Assembly (NCBI GenBank): GCA_020284085.1
Contig: JACEVL010000161.1
Span: 437,501-501,500, forward strand
From: Aporrectodea caliginosa
Taxonomy: Eukaryota; Annelida; Clitellata; Crassiclitellata; Lumbricidae
Direction: 5' to 3'
Length of the DNA stretch: 64,000 nt
The position numbers and the translations under genes were made by a program. Of this stretch, positions 25,724-36,921 are shown piece after piece. The first letter of the stretch is position 1; every line of letters starts with the position of its first letter. The notes under the pieces are model-generated. The model searched no databases and was not told the origin of the DNA. It saw nothing but the letters and a program-made list of their open reading frames with translations.

Positions 25724-26889
25724 ACCCCTACTCAAAATGTGCGGGATAGGTATGGCATAAAATTATGTTCTGGTGAAACTCGCACGTGCTTTATCAACGA
25801 TTTCATGAAGCTTCAAACAAAAGGCATTGTAAAGAAATATTTCAGAAAGCTTTTGACCCGCTAACTGGTGCAGCAACTCCAATGCTAGTAATTTTCTTAA
25901 GGGTGTTTTATTTGTTTCGCAATGTGCAAAGAATGTTTGAAGCAATGACCTTATCAACCATACAAGAAGCAGTTGAAGATCTGTGGTAATTCTGCACTTG
26001 AACAGTCTCTCATTAGCCTACAGTTAGGGATATCTGCTTTTTATGGTCATGGGAATGTTTCAGATCAGTCATGAGAGTTAAAGTATTGGCATTTCTTCCT
26101 TTTTGCGTTTACCACAAACTTAGTTTTACGTAATTAATCAGCTCTTTGCAAATATCTCATACCAACTCATTTTCTGCTCGCTCAGCAGATACTCTTGTCT
26201 CCTGTCTCGCACAAGACAGGAGACTGCTTTTGCGGCGTTCTCTGTGGCAGTTCCAAAGTTCTCAGCTTCACTGTCTTCACAACCACATTCCGTGCGTTCT
26301 TTAGCAATTTCACGTGTAAAGTTTAAAAAATTATAAATCAGAAATAAAGAAATCCCATTGGCTAATAGAAAATAAACCTTTTCAGCCATTATTGAAGAAT
26401 AAAATAATAATTTTTAGAAGCCCAACACTGACTGGCCTGTGCACGAGGCACAGCAATTTTGTTTTTCTTAAATGGCCTCCGTTTCGGCTTGCTCCACCAT
26501 GTTGATCACCGTCTTCTAGTTTTCCTAAACTACTAGATGTCTACTGGAAATCAAACATCTGGTTATGAGGTTTAACAAACTGTCTAGCTTTTGGTCTGTG
26601 TGTTTTCAGTGGCTGATGCTTTGGCGTTGAAGGGATCCGTATCCCTGGGGGGAAACCTCTGCCTTATCAAGAAGTGGTAGAAACTACACTCTGTCTACCA
26701 TGATGGAAAATATCGACTTTGACTCTGCAGACGTAATCGCAATGGTAGTCGTAAACTCAGCATTTTTGAAGCTAAGCTCAGGGCACCAGCTTACTCACGA
26801 GCGCTGCCCCAAGGTTGTCCAGAGATGTCAAATGAAAATCCGACCCCGGTTGCCAGACAGAACAAAACGAGACGGTAGGGGCTGCCAAC
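25724..26889 (+). other. 3' flank or intron of TRIM 1, no exon recognised
   Basis: Short frames (25786-25989 and 26389-26138, minus) lack known motifs and borders. No RRM- or KH-like exon comparable with those of genes 2-4 was seen. Confidence 0.45.
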
Positions 26890-28982
26890 GCGCATAATTA
26901 AAACACTCCTACATGGGGACGGTTTCAACGCCTTGCCCGATGGCTTCTATATCAATGAAAGTGAAAGTAAAGATAAGAGCCTTATAGCTAATAGATTCAA
27001 TGAATTTTTTACAGAAATTGGATCCAAACTAGCCGCCAACATAATCCCAACGGACGCATCATTCACGGACTACTTGAAAAACCCCATGCTCTCAACTATA
27101 GGTATTGAGCTAACTTCACCATCTGAACTAATTTCGATAGCTAATGGGCTTCGTACAACGCACAGCGAGGGACTTGATAGAATTGACCCCAAAATTGCCA
27201 GATTCTCTATTGAAGCCATTTTGTCTCCTCTAGCGGCGGTAATAAACTGCTCCCTTGTCTCAGGAACAATCCCGGACAGCCTAAAAATGGCCAAGATCAT
27301 CCCAATATTTAAAGCGGGAGACAAGAAACAAATTGACAATTATAGACCAATATCGATCTTACCATATTTTTCTAAATTTTTTGAAAAAGTAATGCATGGG
27401 CGAATTATGTCATTTGTTAACACGAAGAATATTTTATTCAATGGACAATTTGGTTTCCGTAGAGGTCTATCCACGTATATGGCTGTACTGGAAATGTATG
27501 ACAAGATCTCTGAGGCTAGGGACAGTAATCAGTTTTCCATTGGGGTCTTCTTTGATCTATCTAAGGCCTTCGATACGGTGAATCACAAAATCCTACTAAA
27601 AAAGCTGGACCACTATGGGATAAGGGGTATGTGTCTGACCTGGCTTAGGGATTATTTAACGGGCAGAAAGCAATACGTTTTCTATAGTGGTACTGCTTCA
27701 CGCATGCTTGATGTAAACTGTGGGGTTCCCCAAGGCTCCATTTTGGGCCCACTGTTATTTATAATATATGTTAATGATATTTATCTCGCCTCGTCAGTGT
27801 TACAATTTATTATGTTCGCTGATGATACTAATGTGTTTATGTCTAATAATTCGCTCATCGAATTAGTTAGTAAACTGAATGTGGAACTTGTGAAGGTGGA
27901 TAGATGGTTCAAAGCGAACAAACTATCCTTGAACTTAAAAAAAACTAACTATATTCTATTTAGCTCCAAGAGGAAGATGGCTTGCAATCAAGATTATCCG
28001 ATCATTATCAATATTGATAATCAGAGCATAAATAGAGTGGCCTCTACTAAATTCCTGGGTGTCCACTTAGATGAGCAATTATCCTGGAAACAGCATATAA
28101 CTTATATATCTCAAAAGTTGGCAAAAAATATAGGCATAATTTCCCGAATTCGGCACTTCCTACCGAAAAAAATACTTCTAAATCTATATTATTCGTTAAT
28201 ACATCCCTATCTCACCTACTGTAATCTCATTTGGGCAACAACCTATCGTACTAGATTGGTTTCTCTGATAACTCTTCAGAAACGTGCTATTCGAGTAATA
28301 TGCAATGTACCCTTTAGAGCTCATACAAAGCAGTTATTCACAAATCTGGGAATTTTGCCATTTGAAAGCAACAATAAGCTACAGGTCGGGATTTTTATGT
28401 ATAGGTTTCACATGCACTCATTACCTACAAGCTTCACTCGTTGGTTTAGCAAAAATCAAGAAGTCCACGGCCATCAAACGCGCTCTGCTAACAAGTACCA
28501 CCAATACAGTATAAATACCACTATTCGCCAACATAGTATTAGAACGTATGGACCGATATATTGGAATACTCTACCGACAGAGCTAACATGTCTTCCATCA
28601 TTGTGCCAGTTTAAAAGCAAACTAAAGTCTTACCTATTGAATGCTGTATGTCTGTAAAGTTCAATTGATTTTCTACTTGTTATGTACTTCTAGATAAAAT
28701 GTTAAGGGCTGGTTGTATGCGATGTGTTCACGTTTACCTAGCAGCTAATGTTTGATGTCATGTATAATATGCTGGGAAATTCAATGCTGATATTGTAATT
28801 ACTCACGGATATGCTATTTAAGAACCAAACCATTGGTTGAAATGATTGACTGTAATCGGGCGACCTCTGTCAGCGGAACGGTTCGTTCCTTTGGGGTTTC
28901 CCATTGACACTGTATGTATAACTAAACTAACTGTTACCGTGTTTATAATTATGTTTTCGGTGATCAATAAAGCATTGATTGA
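26890..28982 (+). mobile_element. LINE (CR1/L2-like group) with a long intact reverse transcriptase ORF
   Basis: Open from about 26933 to 28657 (574 codons) without stop or frameshift. Motifs in order: AKIIPIFKAGDKKQIDNYRP, GQFGFRRGLSTYMAVLEMYD, GVFFDLSKAFDTVNHKILLK, YGIRGMCLTWLRDYLTGR, VNCGVPQGSILGPLLFIIY, catalytic FADDTNVF, KLSLNLKKTNYILFSSKRK, FLGVHLDEQLSWKQHI and the C-terminal GPIYWNTLPTEL. The endonuclease and any ORF1 are missing, so the copy is 5' truncated; the first codons have no good ATG. The 3' UTR has a GGCGACCTCTGTCAGCGGAA block and ends GTGATCAATAAAGCATTGAT with a (GATT)n tail. The same UTR recurs in reverse at 33339-33719. Related to the element at 4149-5778. The clean frame suggests a young copy. 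Confidence 0.88.
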
Positions 28983-29760
28983 TTGATAATAACGTTGAGG
29001 TTGATGACAACAGTAAGGAAGAAATTCGATCAGCCAATAGCAATTGCTCACGACTGTATGAACAGCCTTGATCTGAGAATTTGGAATGATAAAATTCGGC
29101 TAGACACCAACATTCGCCAGCTTACATCTTACATACTGACTGTGCCCCATCATAGGGCTGAGACTTGGGAGCTTGATGTGGCATTAGAGAAGAAGCTGAA
29201 TGCCTTACAACAACGGTGCTTGGGGAGAATACTACGAATTCCAGTTGTTGCGTACATCACATTATATTATATTACAATGAAGAAGTTTCAGAGGCTCGGG
29301 ACAGACCCCACTCTCGGAGATGATTGATTCTAGAACACTGAGGATGTCTGGGCACTTTCAAGGGTGCGATAGCAGACCTGGGAGCTCCAAGCCTTGATTT
29401 CTGCGCCCCAAGGCGCTGGAAGAGACCAGTCGGACGACCAAGATCCACACACATATGTATGTATGTATGCATGTATGTATATGTGTATGTACGTACGTAT
29501 GTATGTATGTATGTATGTATGTATGTAGGCCTATGTGTGCATTTATCTGGGCTTTTATAGATCACATTATAAGAACCTCTCAAAAGCGCTGGGCACATGA
29601 CCGCCTAAGAGATCAAATTCGGTGGACATGGACAGTGGAGGCGGATGTATATCCAATTAACTTGGGGCTACATACATCTGGAAAACGATCTCAGGACCGA
29701 GACGATTGAGAAAGAGTCGTGGAAACGGAAAAGCTTCGGAGAGAGGCACGTAGGGCCTAC
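28983..29760 (+). pseudogene. Scrambled LINE C-terminal fragments with a (GTAT)n array
   Basis: HHRAETWELDVALEKKLNAL and QRCLGRILRIP (to about 29240) belong to the C-terminal tail of another LINE clade. Further on RRWKRPVGRPRSTH (about 29405) and a segment with RDQIRWTWTVEADVY continue that tail in other frames. (GTAT)n at 29455-29527 separates them and carries TAGGCCTA at 29526-29533. Confidence 0.6.
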
Positions 29761-30299
29761 GCCATTCATGACGATGATGACGACGATAATGATGGTTACT
29801 ATAATGCACTTCAGTGCAAGTCTGCATATTATAATTTATGCACTATACATGCTGTTCTTGCACACTGGATGAGGATCGTAATTGTAATATTGTAATTACA
29901 TGTACGACAATTTCTATAGCATCGTCCGTAGCAAGCTACTTACTTCTATAATGCTTTACTCTGCCTTTACAAAAACTGTCTATTGTCAGCTACTGCTCGG
30001 AGTAACGTAAGAAGTGCATTTTAGCTCTTTTTTAAAACAGAAAGGCTTTTCTCCTCCTGAATAGGTGCAGAAAGACTGTTCTAGGCACGTGGACTAGCGA
30101 CACGAAAGGTCCGATCAGTTTTAGTATCTGGCACAAATGCGTCAGCGGACTTTGATGATCACAGCCGCGATCTATTAGGGTCGTCCCATAGTGGCTTGAT
30201 GTTGTCTGCTAGGTAGCGTGGTGCAGCATTTAAAGGTTAAATTGAGGCGCTCGCCTATTCTGTGCCACTAAAGCTGATCTAGTGTCGCGCTTGTAATGT
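29761..30299. other. Intergenic, nothing recognised
   Basis: No gene. A GATGAGGATCGTAATTGTAA run near 29870-29900 resembles a LINE/SINE tail. Confidence 0.35.
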
Positions 30300-30930
30300 G
30301 GTCGGACAATTTTAATCGCATGATCAGACGAGAGGCCGAATGATAGATACTGCGCTGTGGCAAGCCAGAGAAAGGCGACATTGCAGTAAACTTTGCACGA
30401 GATGGCGAGTCACATCCTGTTTGAGAGAACGAGAGACAAACCTCATCTGTCTCAGCTGTCTCAGGATGGCGGACTCGTTCTTTGGCTTGACCAGTGGCGT
30501 AACGAGGGGTAGGGGGGCGGCCGCCCCGGGCGCAGGACGGGGGGGACCGCAAAATTAGGTCTGAAAATGTGTTTTTTGTTAAAGAAATCAGGTAAAAATA
30601 GAAAAATAGTAAAAGGTCGGACAATTTTAATCGCATGATCAGACGAGAGGCCGAATGATAGATACTGCGCTGTGGCAAGCCAGAGAAAGGCGACATTGCA
30701 GTAATCGATTCGGCTCAGGATTAAACTTTGCACGAGATGGCGAGTCACATCCTGTTTGAGAGAACGAGAGACAAACCTCATCTGTCTCAGCTGTCTCAGG
30801 ATGGCGGACTCGTTCTTTGGCTTGACCAGTGGCGTAACGAGGGGGCAGGGGGGCGGCCCCCGGGCGCAGGACGGGGCCGCAAAATTAGGTCTGAAAATGT
30901 GTTTTTGTTAAAGAAATCAGGTAAAAATAG
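30300..30930. repeat. 315-base tandem duplication that includes part of a hAT MITE
   Basis: Unit 1 (30300-30614) and unit 2 (30615-30930) both begin GGTCGGACAATTTTAATCGC. Each includes CAAACCTCATCTGTCTCAGC and the first ~120 bases of the MITE that is complete at 30827-31135. Unit 2 has an extra 18-base piece before AAACTTTGCACG. The MITE was therefore present before the duplication. Confidence 0.85.
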
Positions 30931-31135
30931 AAAAATAGTAAAAAGTAACTTTTTGTACGTGAGTCTGGGGGCGCGGGTAAGGGGGCGCAAAATGATATTT
31001 GACAAGTTTCTTGTTGGAAAACAGTGAAAAGCAAAAAAAAAAAAAAAAAAGGTCATTAGAAATTTTGGCGGAACTGAGAAAAATTTTTCAGGAAATTCTT
31101 GCCCCCGGGCGCACGAACCCCTAGTTACGCCACTG
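30827..31135. mobile_element. hAT-type MITE, 309 bases
   Basis: Ends CAGTGGCGTAACGAGGGG and (reverse) CAGTGGCGTAACTAGGGG. Perfect 8-base target duplication GGCTTGAC (30819-30826 and 31136-31143). GC-rich subterminal part and an (A)n run near 31033. No coding capacity. Confidence 0.92.
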
Positions 31136-31462
31136 GGCTTGACAGCTGCACCCCTACCAATATTACGAAAGGGCTGCGATCTAATGTTTCCGCCCTGCGT
31201 GAAGACGAGCACCAGATGATTTCTGACTCGGATGAATTGAGCTTCAATCGGTAACATTTCATCCATCCAGCGATGTCACTGATGCAGCTCATTGAGGCGG
31301 ACTGCAGAAAAAGTGGATAGGACAAGCCTGTGGAGTGCAGTCAAACCCTTAGGCATAGTTGACATGAGGTTTCGAGCCCAACCGTGCGCTTTTTCGGGGC
31401 AACGTCTCTCTAGGTTCTTCAACTAAATCAGTTGCTAAATCTGAATGGGCGACTTGTTCCAG

Positions 31463-31545
31463 GCCAAGTTCTCTGTCCGCGGCTCCCAGTGATGGCTGAT
31501 TGGGTGCTGTCGCACACCTGGGTTCGAATTCCCTATGGCCAGCAT
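31463..31545 (+). mobile_element. tRNA-like SINE head
   Basis: TGATGGCTGATTGGGTGCTG as A-box region and CTGGGTTCGAATTCCC as B box, 35-40 bases apart. No clear acceptor stem, so not a tRNA gene. Confidence 0.45.
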
Positions 31546-31899
31546 TTCCCTATTCATTTCCTTTTTTCCACCGTTCAGAGCAGCAACTAGGTTGTTTATT
31601 TGATAGGCTTGATCGGTCTGGTGCTCTATCAGTGTATGCATCATAGGGTCATTTCAGACATTTTATTAAATATTAAGCTTATCATAGAATCCAAAATCCG
31701 CCATATGCAATAATTTTATTTAATGAAAGGTGCAGACAGAATTTATAACGATAAATTGGCCATGTCAGACGGACGATCAAAATTACAATCAGACATGCCC
31801 CGCTTATATAAGCAGATTAAGGCGGCAACTTTGCCCGTGCTTTGGCGCGCGAATTCTTGACAATAGGGGTCCAACGCGCGCTTGTCTCAAGCAATAAAT
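31546..31899. other. Intergenic, nothing recognised
   Basis: No coding or repeat feature identified up to the start of segmental duplicate unit A. Confidence 0.35.
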
Positions 31900-32031
31900 C
31901 CATTGTCTGGTGTAAGAACCTCATAATCGGTTCAACCGTTCAAATGTAGGCCTATAGATTTTACAATCTGCCTAAACATAAAATTATTGTAATAATTATT
32001 GTATTCCGTCTGGTAAACGTGTAGTTTAGCG

Positions 32032-32245
32032 GGCAAACATTTAGTATCGTGGTGCATGTATTTTCGGGCGTGGGACGGTATTTTTTGGCATGCTCCGCGG
32101 AAGGTACGATGTTTTCTAAAGACGACACAAACCCTAACCCTGACCCTAACCGACCCTCACGACGCGTAACCTGACCCTAACCGACTCTCACGACGCCTAA
32201 AATTACGGAAGGAAAATACATGCACCACGATACTAAATGCTTGCC
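32032..32245. mobile_element. hAT-type MITE with telomere-like CCCTAA core
   Basis: Inverted ends GGCAAACATTTAGTATCGTG and (reverse) GGCAAGCATTTAGTATCGTG continue for about 33 bases. Perfect 8-base target duplication GTTTAGCG (32024-32031 and 32246-32253). The core (32130-32200) contains AACCCTAACCCTGACCCTAA and later ACCTGACCCTAACCGA, separated by a repeated CTCACGACGC. The empty site is seen in the related MITE at about 60357 (TAGTTTAGCGTCGTAAATT). Confidence 0.88.
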
Positions 32246-32568
32246 GTTTAGCGTCATAAATTATAGGCCTACGCAATGGAATAGGATTCTGTAACATTTG
32301 TTTAATGTTATTTAATCAAGTTTAATCAAGTTTAGACAACTTCCAAAAGCGACCACACCACGCTCTGTCCATGAGTGTAAACCACAACCGCCAAAGACTA
32401 CTGATCATGAGTCCTTCATATCTTACAGTTTCAGCGTTGGTCGAATACAAGATGGATTGACGAATAGAATTCCTGCTAAATAGAAATTGGATCGATGAAA
32501 TTAATTTTTGCCTAAATGAGTCTTGCCAGAGTAGAAGTTGTATTTATGAAAAATAATAATGCTACAAT

Positions 32569-33115
32569 CAGTGTGATTCTCGTTAACGATAACGATAACG
32601 AAAATGTTCGTTAACGAAAATAAAATGATTTCGTTAACGATAACTATAACTATAACTAAAAAATATCATTAACTATAACTATAACTATAACGAAAATAAC
32701 ACTAACGAAAATTCATCTTTATTTTCGTTAATGCAAAAAATAAAAATAAGAAGTGCAATATGGACGATTCGACATAAATGAGAACGGAAAAAATGCGATA
32801 TTTTTATTATGCAATTTGTCAGTTACTTTGGAAACTCGTGTATTCATGAAACTGAATGCACCCATGCTTCAAAGGCTCTCAAAGCTCCGAGCAAATTGTG
32901 ATACAGCGTGTTATTACGCACAATTTTGCTTGTAACCTTAATTATTGTAACTAAGTAGTAACAAAAATTAACTAAAATAAGAAACCAATAACTATAACTA
33001 TAACTATAACTAAAAAATAATACTAACTATAACTATAACTATAACTAAAATAAAAAAACCATTAACTATAACTGTAACTATAACTAAAATAAAATCTGTA
33101 AGGAGAATCACACTG
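32569..33115. mobile_element. hAT-type MITE with AACTATAACTATAACT subterminal repeats
   Basis: Ends CAGTGTGATTCTC and GAGAATCACACTG, 8-base target duplication GCTACAAT (32561-32568 and 33116-33123). Subterminal TAACTATAAC and GTTAACGATAACG arrays flank a unique middle (about 32745-32940). The repeat style recalls the AACTAAAACGAAA ends of the element at 15857-17614. The short frame at 32753-32935 has no known motif. Confidence 0.9.
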
Positions 33116-33338
33116 GCTACAATGGACGAATACTTTACGACGCTAAACTACACGTTTACCTTCCGTATCATTCAATTACTTTAAATGGATCTCTGATATT
33201 AATATAAATAAGTTATTGCAGTTGATAGGACGAATTTGTTTGATAATAATATGGATCTCCAGTCCGCACCTTATCCCATGTAGTCTTATAACTCTTGTTT
33301 CCTGCACTTTACCGTTGCTTCAACTTCGGTAGAAAGCT

Positions 33339-33719
33339 TCAATTCAATTCAATTCACAAGCTTTATTGATCACCAACCAAAATACAGGTTCATGTACATT
33401 TGTTACAGTAGTTCATGGTGTCAAAGGGTAAACCCAAAAGGAACAATATCGTTCCGCTGGCAAGGCCGCCCCTTCTCATTACTATTTTTATATATAGTAA
33501 CACAGACCAGCAAAGCATGAATCAAATCCAGTAGAAAATGTGCATGGGTGCAGAAACGAACAAGGTGGTGCTTGTGCAGTAGTGCATGCAGAACAACGAA
33601 TTATACATATCAACCAATCATCATAATTATGTTATACACACAGTGATTCCATCAAGTACCGTTTTAACTGTGTTTTAAAATGGTGTACAGTAGGCAGGGA
33701 AGTTAGCTCAGTAGGCAAG
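33339..33719 (-). mobile_element. LINE 3' UTR fragment (family of 26890-28982)
   Basis: On the minus strand it reads a GCCAGCGGAACGAT block, TGGGTTTACCCTTTGACACC and GGTGATCAATAAAGCTTG, then a (TTGAA)n tail. These match 28860-28985. Unit B lacks it (AGAAAGCTTAACCAAAGC at 48480). Confidence 0.75.
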
Positions 33720-34304
33720 TAACCAAAGCCTAGTCTTTGCAGTTTAACCAGTGCTGAAGATATTATAATGAAGCCTAATTCTAGAATTTTAATTATACAA
33801 ATCGAGGATTATATGAATATGATTGTAATAAAAATACATTTATGATATTTCCATGCATTTACAGCAGATACGCGGTATTAAGAGTAACTTAATGGAGCCT
33901 TTATTGGAAAACCACTTGAGTACATTTTTGACAGTAGCCTAGGCTATTGATTTAACTATGTCGTGTAACAGTTATACTTAGTGCTATAAGCATATATTGC
34001 CAAGACTAGTGTGTTTTTCAGAAAACTCGTGTCAGTCCAGAGTTAGGTCTACAATAAAAACAAAAAATACCTTTCATGCAAAATCGGAGTTTTGGATTTC
34101 AGCATTTACTCCATGAAGTAGGGGCTACTTCTTCTGGTGGGCTAGGAATTTTGCTCCATAGCAACAGCTTTCGGCGTCTTTTAGTATTATATTATCGTCT
34201 ATGCGAACATTCTTAAGATTAAGAATTAAAGTTAGTATTTTCATTTTTCAGTATTTCTTTAAAATTATTATAGATTTAGCGTTCTATCGTTTTAGCGGGT
34301 TTAA

Positions 34305-35654
34305 GCGCCCTCTACCGAACGCGCGCACTGTCGGGGAAATTCGTCAATCCGGGTCTGATAATAAAGTCTCGGGTTCAAATCCACCGAAGGTCTTGCTAAC
34401 ATAAAACCACCAGGGTCTCTCAACTGTACCAAGGATTGGGCCGCAGATATGTCCCTAGCTGCTCGATCTGAGGCTGTAGCATAAATGCTAGCTGGGTTCT
34501 CATTTCCACCGACAGTTTGATTTGTGACTGCCTGACCAGACCTTTCTGTTCTGTTGATCTCATTATCAATTGTTTGTTTTTGTTGTTGTAGGATTTGGCT
34601 CAACAGATGCTCGACAGCGTGTTGGCGCTCTAGAAGCGTTCCTAGAAGTTCTTCTACTCCTTTCTGGCGCAGAGCTTCATTGGCTCCCTCTAGCGAATCT
34701 ATCATTGGTTCATTATTTTGACTGTGACTTTCGTGATTTGAGTCTAATTCTAAAGTTTCGTCACCAACCACACTTGCATCTTGTGATTCAGACATTTCCT
34801 TGTCTTTTTATTTTAGACAAATTAAAGGTGAACAGAACTGAATTTGAAAACAAAGTGTTTAAAGAGTTCTCACTAATCTAACGACGCAAAGTTCCTATTG
34901 TCTTAGTCGGATACAATTAACAAAACTCACTACCTTATCAACTATCGGCCTGACAGAGATTCTCGAGTGTACCATAAGATTTTGCGTACTAAAGAACAGA
35001 AACTTTATAGTTTAACATGTACGATCACGTGTTAAGAAATCTGGAGATCAGTATGATACTATAGATAGGAAAACTTGTACTCCCTGAATTACAAACTGAT
35101 AACTTCCCACAGGCCAAGGCCTTTTCCTGATCATCGAACAGTAATCAACTGTTGAAATTTTCCACTGTATAGTAAGTCCACCCAGGGACATCGACACCGA
35201 AACAAGAAAAGGAAAATGCTTCAATTCGATACCAAAACTCCACGGAAAATCACCAAACTTGCACCGGAGGTACCGGACCAAATTCCCCGTAAAAATTATC
35301 GAAGTAAACCGCCTCCAAATCAAAAGACAACCCTCAAAAGATCAAAAGACTTCAGGCACAAAACCCTTAACAACCTGAATCCGCCATCTTAAACTTCCAA
35401 CTGCGCAGAAAAGCAGCGTGCCTTGTCAGGGGTCCACACGCACGGCGGCGAGATCTCGGCGACGAGATCTCGGCAACCAACCAGGACTCATGTAAGAATT
35501 AATTCGAGCGGTAAGCGTTCGACTCAACTTATTCCAACCAATCCCCAGGGTGGTTCTATCCGTAGCTATTAATAGTTAGGCTGTAGGCCAGTTCAGGAGG
35601 AATAGACTAAAAACTTTAGAGTAAATAACTCTGGCGAATTTCACGTTCGCCACA
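34305..35654 (-). repeat. Downstream (3') LTR
   Basis: 1350 bases, matching 40859-42208 almost exactly. It carries a copy of the first 163-164 codons of the gag frame (34795 down to 34305), now a dead end. Confidence 0.88.
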
Positions 35655-36017
35655 CCCTCACCCACCTAGCTTAAATTTTTACCCAGGGGTGAAAATTTGT
35701 TACTAAACTAAGCAAGTGATCTCCAGGTTTTATGGTTAAATCGGTATTAAACAATCGACGAACCATTATTTACGAAGTCCAACCCTTAAGTGCTCGATGC
35801 TGTACCATTTACAGCGGTCTTTAAAGATAAGGTGAACATTTCCGAAAATACAAAATCACGAACGTAAACTGAACAAATTAAACAGCTTCAGCTGTTATCA
35901 GGCTTCTCCTATGAGATCAACATATTTGGTTGTTTACAAATCAAACACTCGTAAGTTATGCATAATATAACTGTTAAAACCGAAACAGGTGAAACATTTC
36001 CTTGTTTCGTAACACAT
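35655..36017 (-). other. Polypurine tract and noncoding 3' region of the LTR element
   Basis: The minus strand has AGGTGGGTGAGGG directly before the LTR. No frame of note in the remaining 350 bases. Confidence 0.65.
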
Positions 36018-36812
36018 TCACAGAAGGAACGGCCAAAACCATGGAGCCTTTTTCACAGCGAAGAGGGAGGTCACCATTACCAGAACTCTCCATTGACTAG
36101 GAGTCGCTTGCTCGTTCTCCGAGTGCAAGCTCTGGAGAAACTCCTCCTCAGACACTGCGGGGTCTAGTGCGAGGAATTTAGGGATTATTTCCATCAGCAG
36201 CACCCATGTGTCAAAATTCCACCATGGCGTCTCTTCCCATGGCCTCAACCCATGGCTGAATCCCAGGCTACCACTCAGGTCGGGTATGATCATACGCGGT
36301 TGTTCCTCGGCCCACCGGGACAAGGTTTCCCGCAGAGTGGGGAGACCTGCAAGCGTTTGTACCGTGGCAAGCGCTACTCCAAAGACGTCTAAGTACCTAT
36401 AGACAGTAGGATTGCAGTCAGCTATGGCACGCACATCATCCTCGGTGAGAGATAACCGTCCCAGATCGTATAGGGTCTTGAGAGCCATCCAAGCCATCCC
36501 TTTTATTTTCAACGGGGACGGGTTCCCCGGGCACTCTACCTCTCCAGGGAGGGAGCGAATCATTAGGAGTGAGGACGGGTTAATCGGAGGGTAATCAGCA
36601 GCGTCTGAAATGCTTCCTAAGGATGATGAGTCGCAGGCATTACTGGGGCCAGCCACCGGAGATCTTTCCTTCCGACCCTCCAACTTCACGCCCCGATAGA
36701 CCACTAGCCGGGAATCTGACATCCGGGAAGAATCACCAGAGGAGATCACTATGGGCGCTTCCATTCGGGCCTTCTCCATCTCAGCAAAATAAAAGTTCTG
36801 AGCCACAGTCAA
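36018..36812 (-). CDS. Unknown ORF in the env position of the LTR element
   Basis: 264 codons from ATG at 36812, between the end of the gag-pol frame and the 3' LTR. It reads MTVAQNFYFAEMEKARMEAP, then a serine-rich stretch (CDSSSLGSISDAADYPP), then a compact region with WMALKTLYDLGRLSLTEDDV and ALATVQTLAGLPTLRETLSR and a tryptophan-rich segment (PWEETPWWNFDTWVLLMEI). I recognise no family. There is no signal peptide and no clear transmembrane segment, so an envelope glycoprotein is unlikely. An accessory or gag-like protein, or a captured host fragment, is possible. The intact frame beside a deleted pol suggests either recency or constraint. Confidence 0.55.
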   Translation of the reverse strand: MTVAQNFYFAEMEKARMEAPIVISSGDSSRMSDSRLVVYRGVKLEGRKERSPVAGPSNACDSSSLGSISDAADYPPINPSSLLMIRSLPGEVECPGNPSPLKIKGMAWMALKTLYDLGRLSLTEDDVRAIADCNPTVYRYLDVFGVALATVQTLAGLPTLRETLSRWAEEQPRMIIPDLSGSLGFSHGLRPWEETPWWNFDTWVLLMEIIPKFLALDPAVSEEEFLQSLHSENEQATPSQWRVLVMVTSLFAVKKAPWFWPFLL

Positions 36813-36921
36813 AGACTCTCTATCGCTGGAATCTGAAATGCATCAAAATTAACCCTTATGTAATTGAATAATCAGCAAAACGGAAAACAATTCTTAACTA
36901 AATCATTTACAAGAGGCCGGG

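Larger units (their letters stand above)
32012..33160. mobile_element. CATCAATCC-family MITE hosting two nested hAT MITEs
   Basis: Perfect 20-base terminal inverted repeats GGTAAACGTGTAGTTTAGCG (32012-32031) and its reverse (33141-33160), extending imperfectly through GTCGTAAATTATTCG..CATTGTAGC. Flanks TTCCGTCT and TTCCGTAT differ at one base and suggest an 8-base target duplication. Removing the two nested elements leaves roughly 380 bases, close to the 318-base copy at 60345. Confidence 0.8.

Noticed and set aside
25786..25989. Downstream exon of TRIM 1
   Set aside because: No acceptor in the right phase and no similarity to the RRM-like or KH-like exons.
32130..32200. Interstitial telomere or chromosome-end sequence
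   Set aside because: The CCCTAA units are few, degenerate and enclosed in a MITE with a target duplication.
34330..34390. tRNA-like B box (GGGTTCAAATCCACC) in the LTR
   Set aside because: No A box at a suitable distance, and the stretch is part of the gag coding copy.
36018..36812. Envelope glycoprotein of the LTR element
   Set aside because: No signal peptide, no cysteine pattern and no transmembrane segment.
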